Assembly: GCA_027576995.1 (NCBI GenBank)
Contig: JANBQC010000041.1
Location: forward strand, 314 to 64,313
Direction of reading: 5' to 3'
Source of the DNA: Dimargaris cristalligena
Lineage: Eukaryota; Kickxellomycota; Dimargaritomycetes; Dimargaritales; Dimargaritaceae
Length of the DNA: 64,000 nt
Shown: positions 1 through 10,616 of the stretch, piece by piece
How positions within the stretch are numbered: position 1 is the stretch's first letter
Layout: the number at the start of each line of letters is the position of its first letter
Notes under the pieces: model-generated
Seen by the model: only the letters and a program-made list of their open reading frames with translations
Database searches by the model: none
Told to the model about the DNA's origin: nothing
Program-made: the position numbers and the translations under genes

Positions 1-73
1 ATGGATATATAATATTGCTGATACACCCAGCTCCCTGTCGACTTTGGGTATATCAGCAATATTATATATCCAT
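1..73. repeat. Near-perfect inverted repeat (hairpin), 29-bp arms
   Basis: Positions 1-29 are the reverse complement of positions 45-73 with one mismatch, separated by a 15-nt spacer (30-44). The arms are AT-rich and begin and end with ATGGATATAT / ATATATCCAT. The arms may continue beyond the window edge, so this could be one part of a larger palindrome or a MITE-like element. I saw no second copy in the window. Its function is not known. Confidence 0.85.
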
Positions 74-547
74 ACTTGCTAAGAGACGCATACACCATTC
101 TGATATAGGCCCACACTAACTGTATGCGTGAATATCCTTCTGGTAGTATTGCGCAGTGCCAGTCTCTCATTCACTCTTTTTCCTCTTTCTGCTCCAATTC
201 CTGCTCCCCGGATACTACCACTGGAGTACCGAAGGGGCTTATATGACCCCGCTGCTGTACTTTGGCCCCTCTTAGCCTTTAGTGCCCAGCTCCCGCACCA
301 ACCTGTGCATTTCGCTGTCCTCATTTAACTAGGGGTAACATTCGTTGCCCTACTTTGTATTAACCACTCTTATTGCCACTCACCTCTATCTATTTATCCC
401 CCACCCACTGTTGTAACCCACGCTCGCGCTGCCCACCCGCGCCACTTATCCCCCACCCTCTAACAAATTATCCGTTACTTAATTGGCCAATTATTCCCTA
501 TAGCTGATAGTCTTGCCACGACCGCCCTGACATACCCCCATTCCCAG
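74..547. other. Intergenic, upstream region of the LIM gene
   Basis: No supportable gene. The stretch at about 380-547 is pyrimidine-rich on the + strand, as in front of other genes here. The last bases before the LIM start codon (CATTCCCAG) look like a splice acceptor. The 5' leader, or a short upstream coding exon, may therefore be split by an intron. Confidence 0.5.
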
Positions 548-2794
548 ATGTCCTTTTTCCAGAAGCCCTCGTTGGCCTTCCTGCAAATGGACGAACTGAA
601 TCCACGGGATTCGGCCGAAATCCAGGAGCTTATGTCCAAACTGGGCTATGACGGGTCGGGCATAGACGGCCCACCACCGCCACTTCCAACCCAACAGCCC
701 AAAGGGAGCTATATCTACCACGACTACTCCACCAGTGTCACCTCGTCGGACGCGGGCACACTGGTAGCAGACAATGAATTAGCAGCTGTCCCCTCGCTTA
801 AAACGGCCCATCACGGTTCACCGCTGGTCGCTCCCGTTGCTTCGATGACTATTAAAATTGGTCGCCCCTACTCAACACTGTCGTCGTCCGATAGAGGCTC
901 AACCATTCACTCACCGTCCCTGACCGGATCCCATTTGGCGGCCAGCCAGGGGCGCTCCGTTACTTCTGCTACTGACCCTGCTGCTCTCGTATCCCCTCCT
1001 TCGTCAACCCCCATGTCTGCTCAAAGCTCCTCATCCACTGTCACATCAACAGGTGACAATGGTGATGGAAGTAACCCCAAGCGAAGCCTGGATCTGGCTC
1101 AGCCTATCGATATGCTGGAAAGGGGGTTTACGTGCCACGATCCCACGCGGGCCCGGTTACGGGTAGGCCTAGCACCCCCTGCGTTCTCCCCCAAGATTGG
1201 GGCCCATTCATCGTCTCAGTACCTGAGTGGCAGTCCGTATGCGATCAAGCTAAAGGCCCCTAAGAAACTCAACCCACCCCATCCATCGGCCAAACCCCTT
1301 TCTCCTCCGCCGACCCCCGTTTTGGCGGAAACACCTTCACCTTCCTCCACTACAAAATCGGCCGCTTCCGCTGGTGCGCCCCCATCCAACTCACCCCGCC
1401 CCCATGCTAATGGGGCCAACCCTCACCCAATTAACACTTCGCCTACTCTCCATCACCATCGCCAGCGGGATTTATCGCCCATCCAGCGCGGCCTTCCCTC
1501 TGCTCCGCTTACACCTGATACTTTGAGCGCTCCGCCCTTTTCCCGGTCGAATACCACGGCGTCACAGGCCTCCGATATGTCCGATTCGAGTGTCCTGACC
1601 ACCACAAGCGACCCTACCGCGTCCAAGGACCCGCTCCGGCGGTGTCTGCAGCGCAAGACCTCCCGCGGTCGCGTGAGCAGCCCCTCCAGTAAGAGTTGTA
1701 AAACCGACACACTGGATGCTCTGCTCAGCGATATCATGATGGAGCTTCAAACGTTCAAAACCGACGATCAGGTGATCCACTCCAACGTGATGGGCCCCCA
1801 GGGTGAGCTCCTAACGCCCACCTGTAGTTTATGTAATTCTAAAATTCTAAACACCCCCCTCACCTTGCCCGAAAGCCCCAATTCCACTTTTTACCACCGC
1901 CAGTGCTTTCGGTGCGGCCGGTGTCGAGTCAGCTTAAACCGGAGGCGCGGCGGGTACGTGCTCTATCGGGGCCAGTTTTACTGCCCAGCCCATAACCCCC
2001 ACGCGCCCCAGTCTGCCCCACCGTCACAGCCAACCTCCCCCGCCCGGCATTTATCTTCTGCTTCGGGCCATTCCCACCACCACCATCATCATCATCATCA
2101 TCACCAACCGCCGTCGCCTGGCGTCAAGGAGCCGATGAAGCCCGCTCCCCCTTGCGCGCAGTGCGCCCAGCCCATCGCACCCGGTACCGCCGTGATCGCT
2201 CTTAACCGGCACTGGCACGCCGACCACCTGCGTTGCGCAGCATGCCAAAAGCCGCTGGCCCACTCACCTCCGCATGATCGCCGCGAACACCAGGGCCGGG
2301 TGTACTGTTCGAACGACTACAATCGTATGTTCCTACCGCAATGCCAGGGCTGCCGCCAACCGATTCTGGAGGAAGACCCCGCTATTTCGAACAACCCCAA
2401 CAGTGCCACCGGTGCCTGCGGACCCCGGTCCCCGTTATTCGCCCTTAATGCCAAATGGCACTACGAATGCTTCAACTGTCAGGTATGCCACCAGGCCTTC
2501 CCGGATAAATCGTTTTACGTGTTCGAAAATAAGCCCCACTGCCGGTACCACTACCACCAGCTTAATAAATCCCTGTGCCAGCGCTGTCAGCAACCAATCG
2601 AGGGACCCTGCGCCCAGGTTCTCGAGGGTCGGTTTCACCCCGCCTGCTTTACTTGCGACGCCTGTCGGGTGCCGTTCCGCGATATTTACTACAATATCGA
2701 AGGTACTTTTTACTGTGAACAGCATCTGACCCTGGCCCAGAACCCCAATCGCACCAAGGCCGACCGTCGTCGTACCCTATTCCGCGATTTGTAA
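548..2794 (+). CDS. PXL1: Paxillin-like LIM domain protein (LD motif plus four LIM domains)
   Basis: A 748-residue open frame. The C-terminal third holds four LIM zinc-binding domains beginning at about residues 426, 536, 599 and 677, each with the CxxC...H..C / CxxC...C..H spacing. The N-terminal half is low-complexity (Ser/Pro/Thr) and carries a paxillin-type LD motif, LDALLSDIMMEL, at 389-400. A tract of about ten His residues lies at 510-520, between LIM1 and LIM2. LD motifs and tandem C-terminal LIM domains are the hallmark of paxillin family scaffolds; in fungi (Pxl1) they act at the contractile ring and at polarity sites. The family call rests on the architecture. LIM3 is enlarged by an Asn/Pro-rich insertion. 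The first ATG is used, but a splice-acceptor-like CCCAG directly precedes it, so another N-terminal exon is possible. Confidence 0.85.
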   Translation: MSFFQKPSLAFLQMDELNPRDSAEIQELMSKLGYDGSGIDGPPPPLPTQQPKGSYIYHDYSTSVTSSDAGTLVADNELAAVPSLKTAHHGSPLVAPVASMTIKIGRPYSTLSSSDRGSTIHSPSLTGSHLAASQGRSVTSATDPAALVSPPSSTPMSAQSSSSTVTSTGDNGDGSNPKRSLDLAQPIDMLERGFTCHDPTRARLRVGLAPPAFSPKIGAHSSSQYLSGSPYAIKLKAPKKLNPPHPSAKPLSPPPTPVLAETPSPSSTTKSAASAGAPPSNSPRPHANGANPHPINTSPTLHHHRQRDLSPIQRGLPSAPLTPDTLSAPPFSRSNTTASQASDMSDSSVLTTTSDPTASKDPLRRCLQRKTSRGRVSSPSSKSCKTDTLDALLSDIMMELQTFKTDDQVIHSNVMGPQGELLTPTCSLCNSKILNTPLTLPESPNSTFYHRQCFRCGRCRVSLNRRRGGYVLYRGQFYCPAHNPHAPQSAPPSQPTSPARHLSSASGHSHHHHHHHHHHQPPSPGVKEPMKPAPPCAQCAQPIAPGTAVIALNRHWHADHLRCAACQKPLAHSPPHDRREHQGRVYCSNDYNRMFLPQCQGCRQPILEEDPAISNNPNSATGACGPRSPLFALNAKWHYECFNCQVCHQAFPDKSFYVFENKPHCRYHYHQLNKSLCQRCQQPIEGPCAQVLEGRFHPACFTCDACRVPFRDIYYNIEGTFYCEQHLTLAQNPNRTKADRRRTLFRDL

Positions 2795-3921
2795 ATCATC
2801 ACCCCCCCCCACTCTTCTATTTATTTATTTATTACACACCCTATGGGGCCAGTACTTTGCTCTCTTTTATGACCCCCCAAATCTTTGCTTCAACTCTCCC
2901 CCACATGATCTTGTTTCAATGGTTTTTTATTTATTTTGAGTGACATTGCTCTTTTTACCTATATGACCCCCTCTCCCCTTTTATTACTAGTATTATTATT
3001 CATCCGCATTCCTGTCTAAAACCCTCGCCCACCTTCCCCCTTTAATCCCGTTTTATTTTTGATTTTTATAGTATACCTCTTTATTATTACTTCGTAATTT
3101 ACTGAATCCAGGTCACCTCCAATCCTCCCCTACACAATTGTTGGTGACCCATGTGTTCTTTTGTCCTGTGGTGTCCCCCTCTCCAGGTTCTCCTCACCCT
3201 CCCCCCTTCCTCATTTATTGATATTGGATGGTCCCTTTTCACCCCCCTCCTGATCATGTGTGCCCCAGCGACCGCATGTCCTACCGCGGCTAATTTAGTG
3301 TCACCTTTTTTTTTTGCGAATGTTTACCTCATTAGGAGAGATTGGTGAGAATTGTAATTACAGGCTGATTGAGGGAGGTGTGCTGGGAGGACCAGACCTA
3401 CTAGCCAAGTCAGGACGTACACATTCGCATGCCCCCCCCTGCATCTCCTCTTTCTGGTTGTGGACACACACTTGGCCCCTTCCCCTCCCTATAATAGTTC
3501 TCTAACATCAACTAATAAAAGGTAGTGTACGGAAACATTACTTAGCCACAGTTGCTCAATTGATTTTGTCCCAATATAGGAGCTCGGCTTGTAGTCGGGA
3601 ATTGCAACTTCCATCTTTGGCTGGACCAGAGCACATGAGGTAGGTCGGAACCACCATTACTTCGTTCCGTCAAAACCTATGGTTTATAAACTTCATTCAA
3701 AATTGGGCACCAGTCAAATATACTAAAAATATAACTCTGACAATAGGCGGTAAAGAAGCAAAGGATTAATGGAAAACAAAAGTCTCTAGAGGCTAGATTA
3801 ATCTGGTAGGTTAGCGGGGGAATGGTGTACAATTATCAAGCATGCCATCAATATACAACCGAAAAAGAAAGTGAAAATACAAAAACCGTAAGAAAAGCAG
3901 TGGAGGTGGAGAGATAGTGGA
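2795..3921. other. Intergenic between LIM gene and SWIM-RING gene
   Basis: This is the shared 3' flank of two convergent genes. The first 300 bases are T-rich with TTTATTTATTTATTA runs and are likely 3' UTR and polyadenylation sequence for the LIM gene. The rest has only short random frames, and I see no gene. Confidence 0.5.
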
Positions 3922-6208
3922 CTAGCGGAAGTTGCTCAAGTTGAGTCTGCCATCTTCAATGAAATGCCCCGTGGTTTGTTGACCGTTTTTCTTCTCGGCT
4001 TTAAAGGTGCTATTAACGCCATTATGGGCCCATTCCTGGCGACAATATACGCAGTTGACCTGTTTGAATCCAAATATATAGTGGCACGTCCAACCGAGGA
4101 ATAGAGGACGGTTGAAAAAGGAAGTGATATTCAAAGGATCGGGGGTTAGTGGGATCATTCTCAAGAAGTAGGCTTAGGGGGTCCCAATCACCACCACTCC
4201 CAGGGACCGACATAGTCGTCCGGTGGTTCGGTTGAGACGACGAGATTCGTTAGGTCCCTCTATACAATTAACGGATAACTTTCAAGGGAGGGTCCCCCCG
4301 ATCCGGTAAGTGGGATGATCCGGAAGGGAGGGGGCTCCAACCACTATACTAACTTACCACTCTCCGGCCCCGGTAGTGCTCCTCCCAATGGGCGAAACAA
4401 CTGCCGTGGATATTATTGCCGCAACTCTTTTGGCACCACACCAGTTCGTGGGCGGTCCACTGCTCCACGGTCATGTCGTCGTAACACACGGGGCACCGGT
4501 CCAGGTCGCTGGCATCGTTGTGACTTGACTGGAGATGCTCCCGGTCGGTTTCGGCCAGCATAACGGCCAGGGGCCGCCGCTTGATTCCGTAGCTGGACAC
4601 GGCGTCTTCGCTGGCGGCGGTAGTTTTGTCCTCCTTATTGACTGGTTCTCCGGTGGCGGTGGCGGTGGCAGTGGTTGTTGGGCGACCGAAGAAGGCTTCC
4701 ACGGTATTCTGGGGGTCCACAACCTCCCAGTAGGTATTCCGAATATTCTCATTCGCCTAGGGTGATACAGAGGGATAGAGAGAAAATGAGGGAGGTGGTG
4801 ATTATAAGTTATAATGGGGAAGAGTGAATAGTAAAGAGGAAGTACCAATCCGAACAGGGTGAGTTAGAATAGCCGGCCCAGTGCAGAAGAATAATCATAG
4901 TCGATAATATCTTTCTGACAAGGAAGGGGGATGTGCCCCTTCGATATACCCGAGTGATCGCCACCCGATATGTTGCTCACTAAACTTACCACCGCCGCTG
5001 GATCCGGCACCATGTTACCGCATATTTCCACCAGCTCTTCGGTGAGCCAGGCGCGCTGGAAACAGAGCGGGCTCTCCCGGGGTACGCGTAGCACCTTAAG
5101 GATGACGAACAGAATATGTTTGCAGTGGTTGCCGCGTATAAAGTCGACGCAGTTGCAGGAGGGGACGTGCTTAATAACCACTTCGTAGACCTATATATAT
5201 CGGCGGGGGAGAAGAAGTGGGTGTTATAGATCAGTGATAGAAATGGTATTTTAGACCTAGCCCAGCTGTGAATAAGTATATTTCAAGTCATACGCGTGCT
5301 CCGGATAATTTAGGGGAAGGGAGTTGAATTGGGGACACGACGGACTATTAGTAGCCTACCTTGCCGGTACTGCCCATGATGACAAACTGATGTTCCAGAT
5401 CACTGAGCTGTTTACGATCGATCATATAAATCCGCTGGGCCATTGCCCTATCAATCCGCTCCTTCATTTTCTACCGGTGGAATGGATGGGAACGGTGGAG
5501 TTGAATCAGGCGTTAAATAGGCGATGATAACAAATGTCCACGGGGGAAACGATGGGTTAAGAAGTCAGTCAGGGGAGAAGGGGAAAGCGGCCCAGAAAGC
5601 CGAGGCCGAAGCCAATCCCCTAGCAGCAGATACATAAGCTCGCTGGGGATAACTTACCAAGGGAGGGGCCGACACATACTTCTTTTGCCGTTTTTCGACC
5701 GCCGGATCAGCAGCAGAAGCAGCAGCAGCTGCCGGCTTCGATTTGGGCCGGTTCTTTTTCGGGGAGACCTTGCTTGGTTTACCTTTCGTGGGGGTAACCA
5801 AGTCCTTCGAGAGCGTGGTCTTCTTGGTGGGAGACATGGGCGTCGGTGTGGTCTTGGCCTTTCTCTTATTAACCTCGAGGAGGGGGGGACTTGCTGCGGC
5901 CGTGGCACTCGGGGCGGGATCTTCTTCGGCTTCTGTGGTGGTTAGCGGGGTATGCATGAATTCCAAAACAGGCCAGCAGCCACAATATAGGAGGGGGTTA
6001 CTACTAAGGGACCCAACCAGTCGGAGAAACGCAGATACCGCAACAATACCAAGAAATGTCCTAGAAGGCGATGACCGACCGGCCAGCCATGGGGGCCTGC
6101 AAACGAATGGTTTGGGTTAGGTTTAGTATTGGTTCACTTACGCAGCAGGTCAACGTTGGTTGCTTTGGTAGCGAGCCGGGAGCTACGGCGGAGGGGAGTT
6201 TGGGCCAT
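3922..6208 (-). CDS. SWIM and RING zinc-finger protein, putative E3 ubiquitin ligase (6 exons)
   Basis: I assembled six exons by splice phase: 6208-6142, 5932-5658, 5470-5360, 5190-4990, 4756-4358 and 4059-3922. The result is a 396-residue protein. All introns are GT-AG (five at 169-298 nt), four donors are GTAAGT, and every junction keeps frame. The N-terminus is basic and Lys/Pro/Ala-rich and likely disordered (about 1-112). A SWIM finger follows (CxCx8CxH, C163, C165, C174, H176), then a RING-type finger starting CPVC at 306 and ending CVYC at 354-357, with CGNNIHGSCF inside. SWIM plus RING is the layout of ZSWIM2/MEX-type ubiquitin ligases; ligase activity is inferred. The RING is interrupted by the last intron just before its final Cys pair, so both exons are needed for zinc binding. 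Confidence 0.85.
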
Positions 6209-6227
6209 ATCGGGAAGTATAAAAGCA

Positions 6228-6248
6228 AGTAGGTAGGTAGGTAGGTAG
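6228..6248. repeat. AGGT microsatellite
   Basis: About five copies of a 4-nt unit, just upstream of the SWIM-RING start codon. The same unit recurs at 19597-19616 and 21090-21105. Confidence 0.85.
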
Positions 6249-6752
6249 AAAGAGGGGGTGTGCTGCAGAACTGGTACAGGCTAGAAGTACTGGGAGAAGT
6301 GGGAGAGAAGCGGGCGAAGTGGGGTAAGTATAATAGTGGAAACCAGCTAGAATCGATGAAACTGAGAAGGCCAACTGCTGCGGATAGACTTACCCTTTTA
6401 TAGTCGGCCCTATGCGAGCGAGCGAGAGAGAGAGAGCAAGTTCCGTCAAGGTTGCTGCAGGCCTAAAAGTCTGCTGAGGGCGGAACTCGAGCCGAAGACA
6501 GTGCTGCGGCAAGTGGGGTTGTCCAGTATGCCCTATGCAAATGGTGAGGTGGATTTTGAGTCAACTACCGTGCTTCATGTACAGGGCTTGGTTCCTAGGG
6601 TATGGGAAACACGGGCAATAGTTTGGGCCTATCTTTCTTTCGGGTTCTGCCATTCCATAATATGGAATAAACCTGGTGAATGGCCCACTTAGGTTAGGAC
6701 ATGCCTTCAAGGAAACTATCTAGTGGCATTGGGTACCTTTGGAGGAGAATAC

Positions 6753-6774
6753 ATATATATATATATATATATAT
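6753..6774. repeat. (AT)11 microsatellite
   Basis: A perfect dinucleotide run in an intergenic region. Confidence 0.9.
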
Positions 6775-9329
6775 CCAATCAATATTTAACCAGATGCCCC
6801 TGTTATCCGAGTTCTTGGGTACAATTTATATCAAAGGTCACAACAGGGCAGCCAGCCCCTTTAGCAAGCTGTAGGTAATGGAGATTGCATTGGTTGGGAG
6901 TCTGGGGATTATCGCATAATGCGGAGCCTAAAATATCGATCAACTACCGGGGCACAGTCCATAATTACTATGGGATACTGTCACTCTAAAAGATACCTGG
7001 ATCTACCTGCCCCGCTTGTATGTATCATATATGGGTAGGGGTTATACCAGTCGGTTGACCATTAGAGCGAGTACCCGGAAAGGAGAAGGCGAGGTTCCCG
7101 TTTTTGCCTGGTGCAGGAGATTCCCATCCGGTCTGGAGGGGCTATTGGTCGGTCGGCTGATCTAGGGAGGGGGAAGCTGGAGGGAGACATAGAGCGAACA
7201 AATACTGATAACCCCCACTGGCATGCTGCCCTACAACCGCCACCATTATTGATGCTACGGAGGGACTTCGGTGGGTGCCTCAGCAGCTCCACCGCAATTA
7301 CCTAGTAACCCCATGGTCTGGAGACCATTCATCTGCATCAGATTCGTCAACTGTATCACACATGCCAGGTAAACCGTGGGGTTGCTGCAAAAGCCATCCA
7401 CCACACTCTTCCTGATGGGCATTTCCAGCCCCTTTCCGCGGGACTTGAAAGGTGGTCCCCTTCTTTTAGTTGGAAACCGCCAAATAGCCAAGCGAACTTA
7501 TAGATCCCCGGGCAGTATTCGATTTACAACTGCCGGACGCCGGCAATATACCAGGCAAAGTAAAGGTCGGCAATGTGATGGAGGACAGTCTTTTTACATA
7601 AACCACCCCAACCAGTTATTAGCCATATCAGTTGGGAGATTACCCGTCTACTAGGTTGAGTGAAGGTGGCCTTAGTCCCACAGTAGTTAACCATATTCCC
7701 CCAAGAAACGGAAAATGGAGCGAGTCTCCTGCCAATACCCCCCCTCCTGTTTTGGCCAATATATTGTTAGGAGCACTTACCTTCAGCTGCCTGGCCTAGC
7801 CGGATGCCGTGCGCGGTTGCTGTAGGTACCAGGGGAGAATAGCCGGCCCCAGATCTCCGTTGCGCGACTTCTTCACTCTCTTACACAATAAACTCGTCCC
7901 CATATAGTCATATATCGACGTCACCACCGTGCATCAACCGGTAACTGGAACCACATAGCGGCTAAGCCAATCCCTTTTCTAAGAATGTTGGTGTGGGGAT
8001 GGATGGAATCGTCCTTCCCTTTTTCCCGGCTCTTTATGTCGACCCATACACGCCATATTCATAAAGAAGTTGGTCAAAAAGCCCACTTCCCGAAGTCCGG
8101 TTCCGAATATTACGGCTATTCCGTATAAAAATATAAAAACGAAAGAAAGAAACGCCCCATCGGGGCTGTACCTGTGAGAATCCACGGAATTGGAATTATA
8201 GCTGGCTTTAGTCGAGTCCATAAATGTACCTCTCTAAAAAGAGATGGGAGGGGGGGGGGATAACGAATCGACCCCATGTCATAGTCGGGCTGTCACTCCA
8301 CTATTTGCAACAGCCGATAATAGGGTAATAAACTTTAGATGACCCGTTCATCCTAAATGTTGGGGCTGGCTCGTCCAACTATACTTCTTAGATAATTCCC
8401 CTAACAGGCATATGGGCAAGTGAAGGGCGAGAACACCAGGTGCGGAAGGGTCGTCCATCCGGCTAATTATTTTGTCGGACTAATTAGCCATCCCCAGTGT
8501 TCTGCATGATTTTCCAACAGCCAATGTGAGCGACCAGAACCGTTGCCGACCCACCCAATGATGCCGAGTGTGTATTAATGGGATCCTAAAAAGATGCCGC
8601 TATAACCTGTGGGGCACAAGGGGCCGTTTCCGTCAGCCCATCGGAAGAGCTAAATAAGCCCCCCGTCCCCGCCATTGAGCATTGTCCAGGCCATAAAACC
8701 CAATGTATAATTTTAGAACAATTAGCTTTTACCGGAGTTACGAGGATTACATGGCTCGCCCATCGTTATCATTAGAACTATTATTATTGGCTCACCTTGC
8801 CTTCGCGCCATTTCATCCGGTTGGTTGGCCGGGAGCAGCCCACATATCACAGCGGTGGGGATGGCCTGGTAAGTCAGCAGTGAGGAAGGCAAGGGAGGGA
8901 GGTGTTTGAACGTGCCCAATGTGGACCAGCGGGTGATCTCGATTTTGAAGGGGCAATCTAGGCAACTGGCCTAGTCGGGCTTAGGCAGGGTAGGAGAGGT
9001 CCCCACGTATGCACGGCCTATACCCTGGTCGGCTCAACAATCAGCGTTCATCATCGGGGTTCACTAGCCCGCATTGCCTGCCTGCCGCCACTTTATCAAG
9101 GAATGGCCAATTGGTCTTTCAGAGAAGAGAGACGGCCTTCCCTTCAGTAAAGGTAGGAGATGTACTACTATAGTAGGCGGTCCTCCCTCTCTCTTCTTCA
9201 ATTCCAGATATAGCCCTCACAATACATATAAATATCCGCCCCATCCCTAGCCTGGTGGATGTTCTATTGTCTTCAGCATCACCTGCCCGTGTTTTCCCTA
9301 TCCTCTCCACTAAATTAGTGAAGTTTTTG

Positions 9330-9716
9330 ATTGTTTCGCTTCGGTTTTATACCACCTTCTTTCGATTACCCTCTTGTCATCACCGTTCAGTTCACTCACA
9401 CATATACCCTTCTCTTCGCGGGCTAATTTTGCTGGACATCATTAGTACTAGTATTCTCTTTTATTCGATAACATCATCGTCATTACTCCTTCGTTAACAC
9501 CGCCCGTTTTCGCCTTTGTTATTGTCACTACTTTACGCCCCCCTCCAAACGACAAGCTAGTCTTTCACTCGATACCGCATTTCCCCACCTTCCTTTAAAT
9601 ATCAACGACCCACTCCCCTTCTTTCAGTATCTTTAATTGCATCTTCTTCGGCTTCAACTCCCCACCCCTGAATTACTTCACCCCTCCCAACCCCTATCCT
9701 TCCCACCACCTTAATC
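9330..9716 (+). promoter_or_regulatory. Pyrimidine-rich promoter or leader of the secreted protein gene
   Basis: The + strand is dominated by C and T with few G for almost 400 bases up to the ATG. The same asymmetry precedes the genes at 35.3, 56.5 and 63.8 kb. It is mirrored as a purine-rich + strand before - strand genes. The promoter role is inferred from this consistency; no TATA or initiator element was defined. Confidence 0.4.
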
Positions 9717-10616
9717 ATGCAGCTCGTCAACTCCAAGTCCGCCGTCGTCACCCTCGCCGTGGTTTTCCTGGCCTGTCTCACCACTTCGTCCGTCGCCTTA
9801 CCCTTGGGTAAGTGCCAGGTTCGCCCCACGGACAGTCTCACCCCTTCTTCCAGCGAAGCCGCCCCCTTGGAGACAACGGCCACCACCAGTAGCAGCGACC
9901 TGATGGCTTCGGTGACCCCTGCCCCCCCCACGTCTACTTCCGACGCCATTATTGCCACCACCACCACCCCCGCCGACACCACCACCGCTGCCGCCCCCGC
10001 GGAAAGCAACACCAGCGGAGGCGACCTGACGCTCGAGGTGCTCCAGCGCTCCATCAATATGGAAGTCAATGCCGACTGCAAGAACCCCCAGGACCATCAG
10101 GCCGAGTGCCGGACCCCGGCGCAAATCCTGGACCCTTTGAACGCTAACTTCGCCCAATACGGTATCACCACCGTGGGCCAAAAAGCCGCCCTCATTTCCA
10201 TCATGGACTTCGAAAGCGGCTCCTTCCGGTACAGCACCAATTTGAATGTCGACCACGCGGGCCAAGGTACCTTCTCCCAAATGATGTTCCCCCACATTAA
10301 GGAATACGTGCAAAGTATCCCCGAACTGGCCGCCCCTTACGCCGCCCTCACTGAAGGCGTCACGGATTTGGACACCAATAAGGAGGTCATGAACAAAGTA
10401 TTGGCCCTCGTCACCGTCGATAAGTACAACGTCGGCGCCGCTTGTTGGTACCTCGCCAAGTCCGCCGGCTGTGGCGCGAAAACCCTAAAGGTTCTCGAGG
10501 CGACCACCGAGGAGGCCTACCGTACTTACCTGACCGAGTGCATCAACACCACCGTCACCGACGATCGGATTAGCGGTTGGAAGCGCACCATGGCCGGTCT
10601 GACCGGTGCTCAGTAA
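9717..10616 (+). CDS. Secreted lysozyme-like domain protein
   Basis: A 299-residue single-exon protein. Residues 1-27 form a clear signal peptide (basic start, hydrophobic AVVTLAVVFLACL core, cleavage near SSVA). A Ser/Thr/Ala-rich linker, likely O-glycosylated, spans about 38-107. A globular domain of about 190 residues follows. The domain contains KAALISIMDFESGSFRY, then GQGTFSQMMFPHIKEY and GAACWYLAKSAGCG, a pattern I associate with fungal secreted proteins with a lysozyme-like fold. The Glu in DFESG is the natural candidate for the catalytic acid. Four Cys in the domain could form disulfides. Enzyme activity is not proven; a host- or bacteria-directed cell-wall role is inference. The ATG is the first in frame, at the end of a C/T-rich leader. 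Confidence 0.7.
   Translation: MQLVNSKSAVVTLAVVFLACLTTSSVALPLGKCQVRPTDSLTPSSSEAAPLETTATTSSSDLMASVTPAPPTSTSDAIIATTTTPADTTTAAAPAESNTSGGDLTLEVLQRSINMEVNADCKNPQDHQAECRTPAQILDPLNANFAQYGITTVGQKAALISIMDFESGSFRYSTNLNVDHAGQGTFSQMMFPHIKEYVQSIPELAAPYAALTEGVTDLDTNKEVMNKVLALVTVDKYNVGAACWYLAKSAGCGAKTLKVLEATTEEAYRTYLTECINTTVTDDRISGWKRTMAGLTGAQ

Larger units (their letters stand above)
6209..9716. other. Long intergenic region, no solid gene
   Basis: The first 250 bases are purine-rich (the promoter side of the SWIM-RING gene on the - strand) and include an AGGT repeat (6228-6248). An (AT)11 tract lies at 6753-6774. Frames of 60-92 codons are scattered on both strands without domains. One on the - strand (8221-7979) has a weak resemblance to Pmp3-type small membrane proteins and is treated under findings. 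The final 390 bases are pyrimidine-rich and lead into the next gene. Confidence 0.5.

Noticed and set aside
9602..10313. Two long antisense frames over the secreted protein gene
   Set aside because: Val/Gly-rich complements of Thr/Ala/Pro-rich codons, hence shadows.
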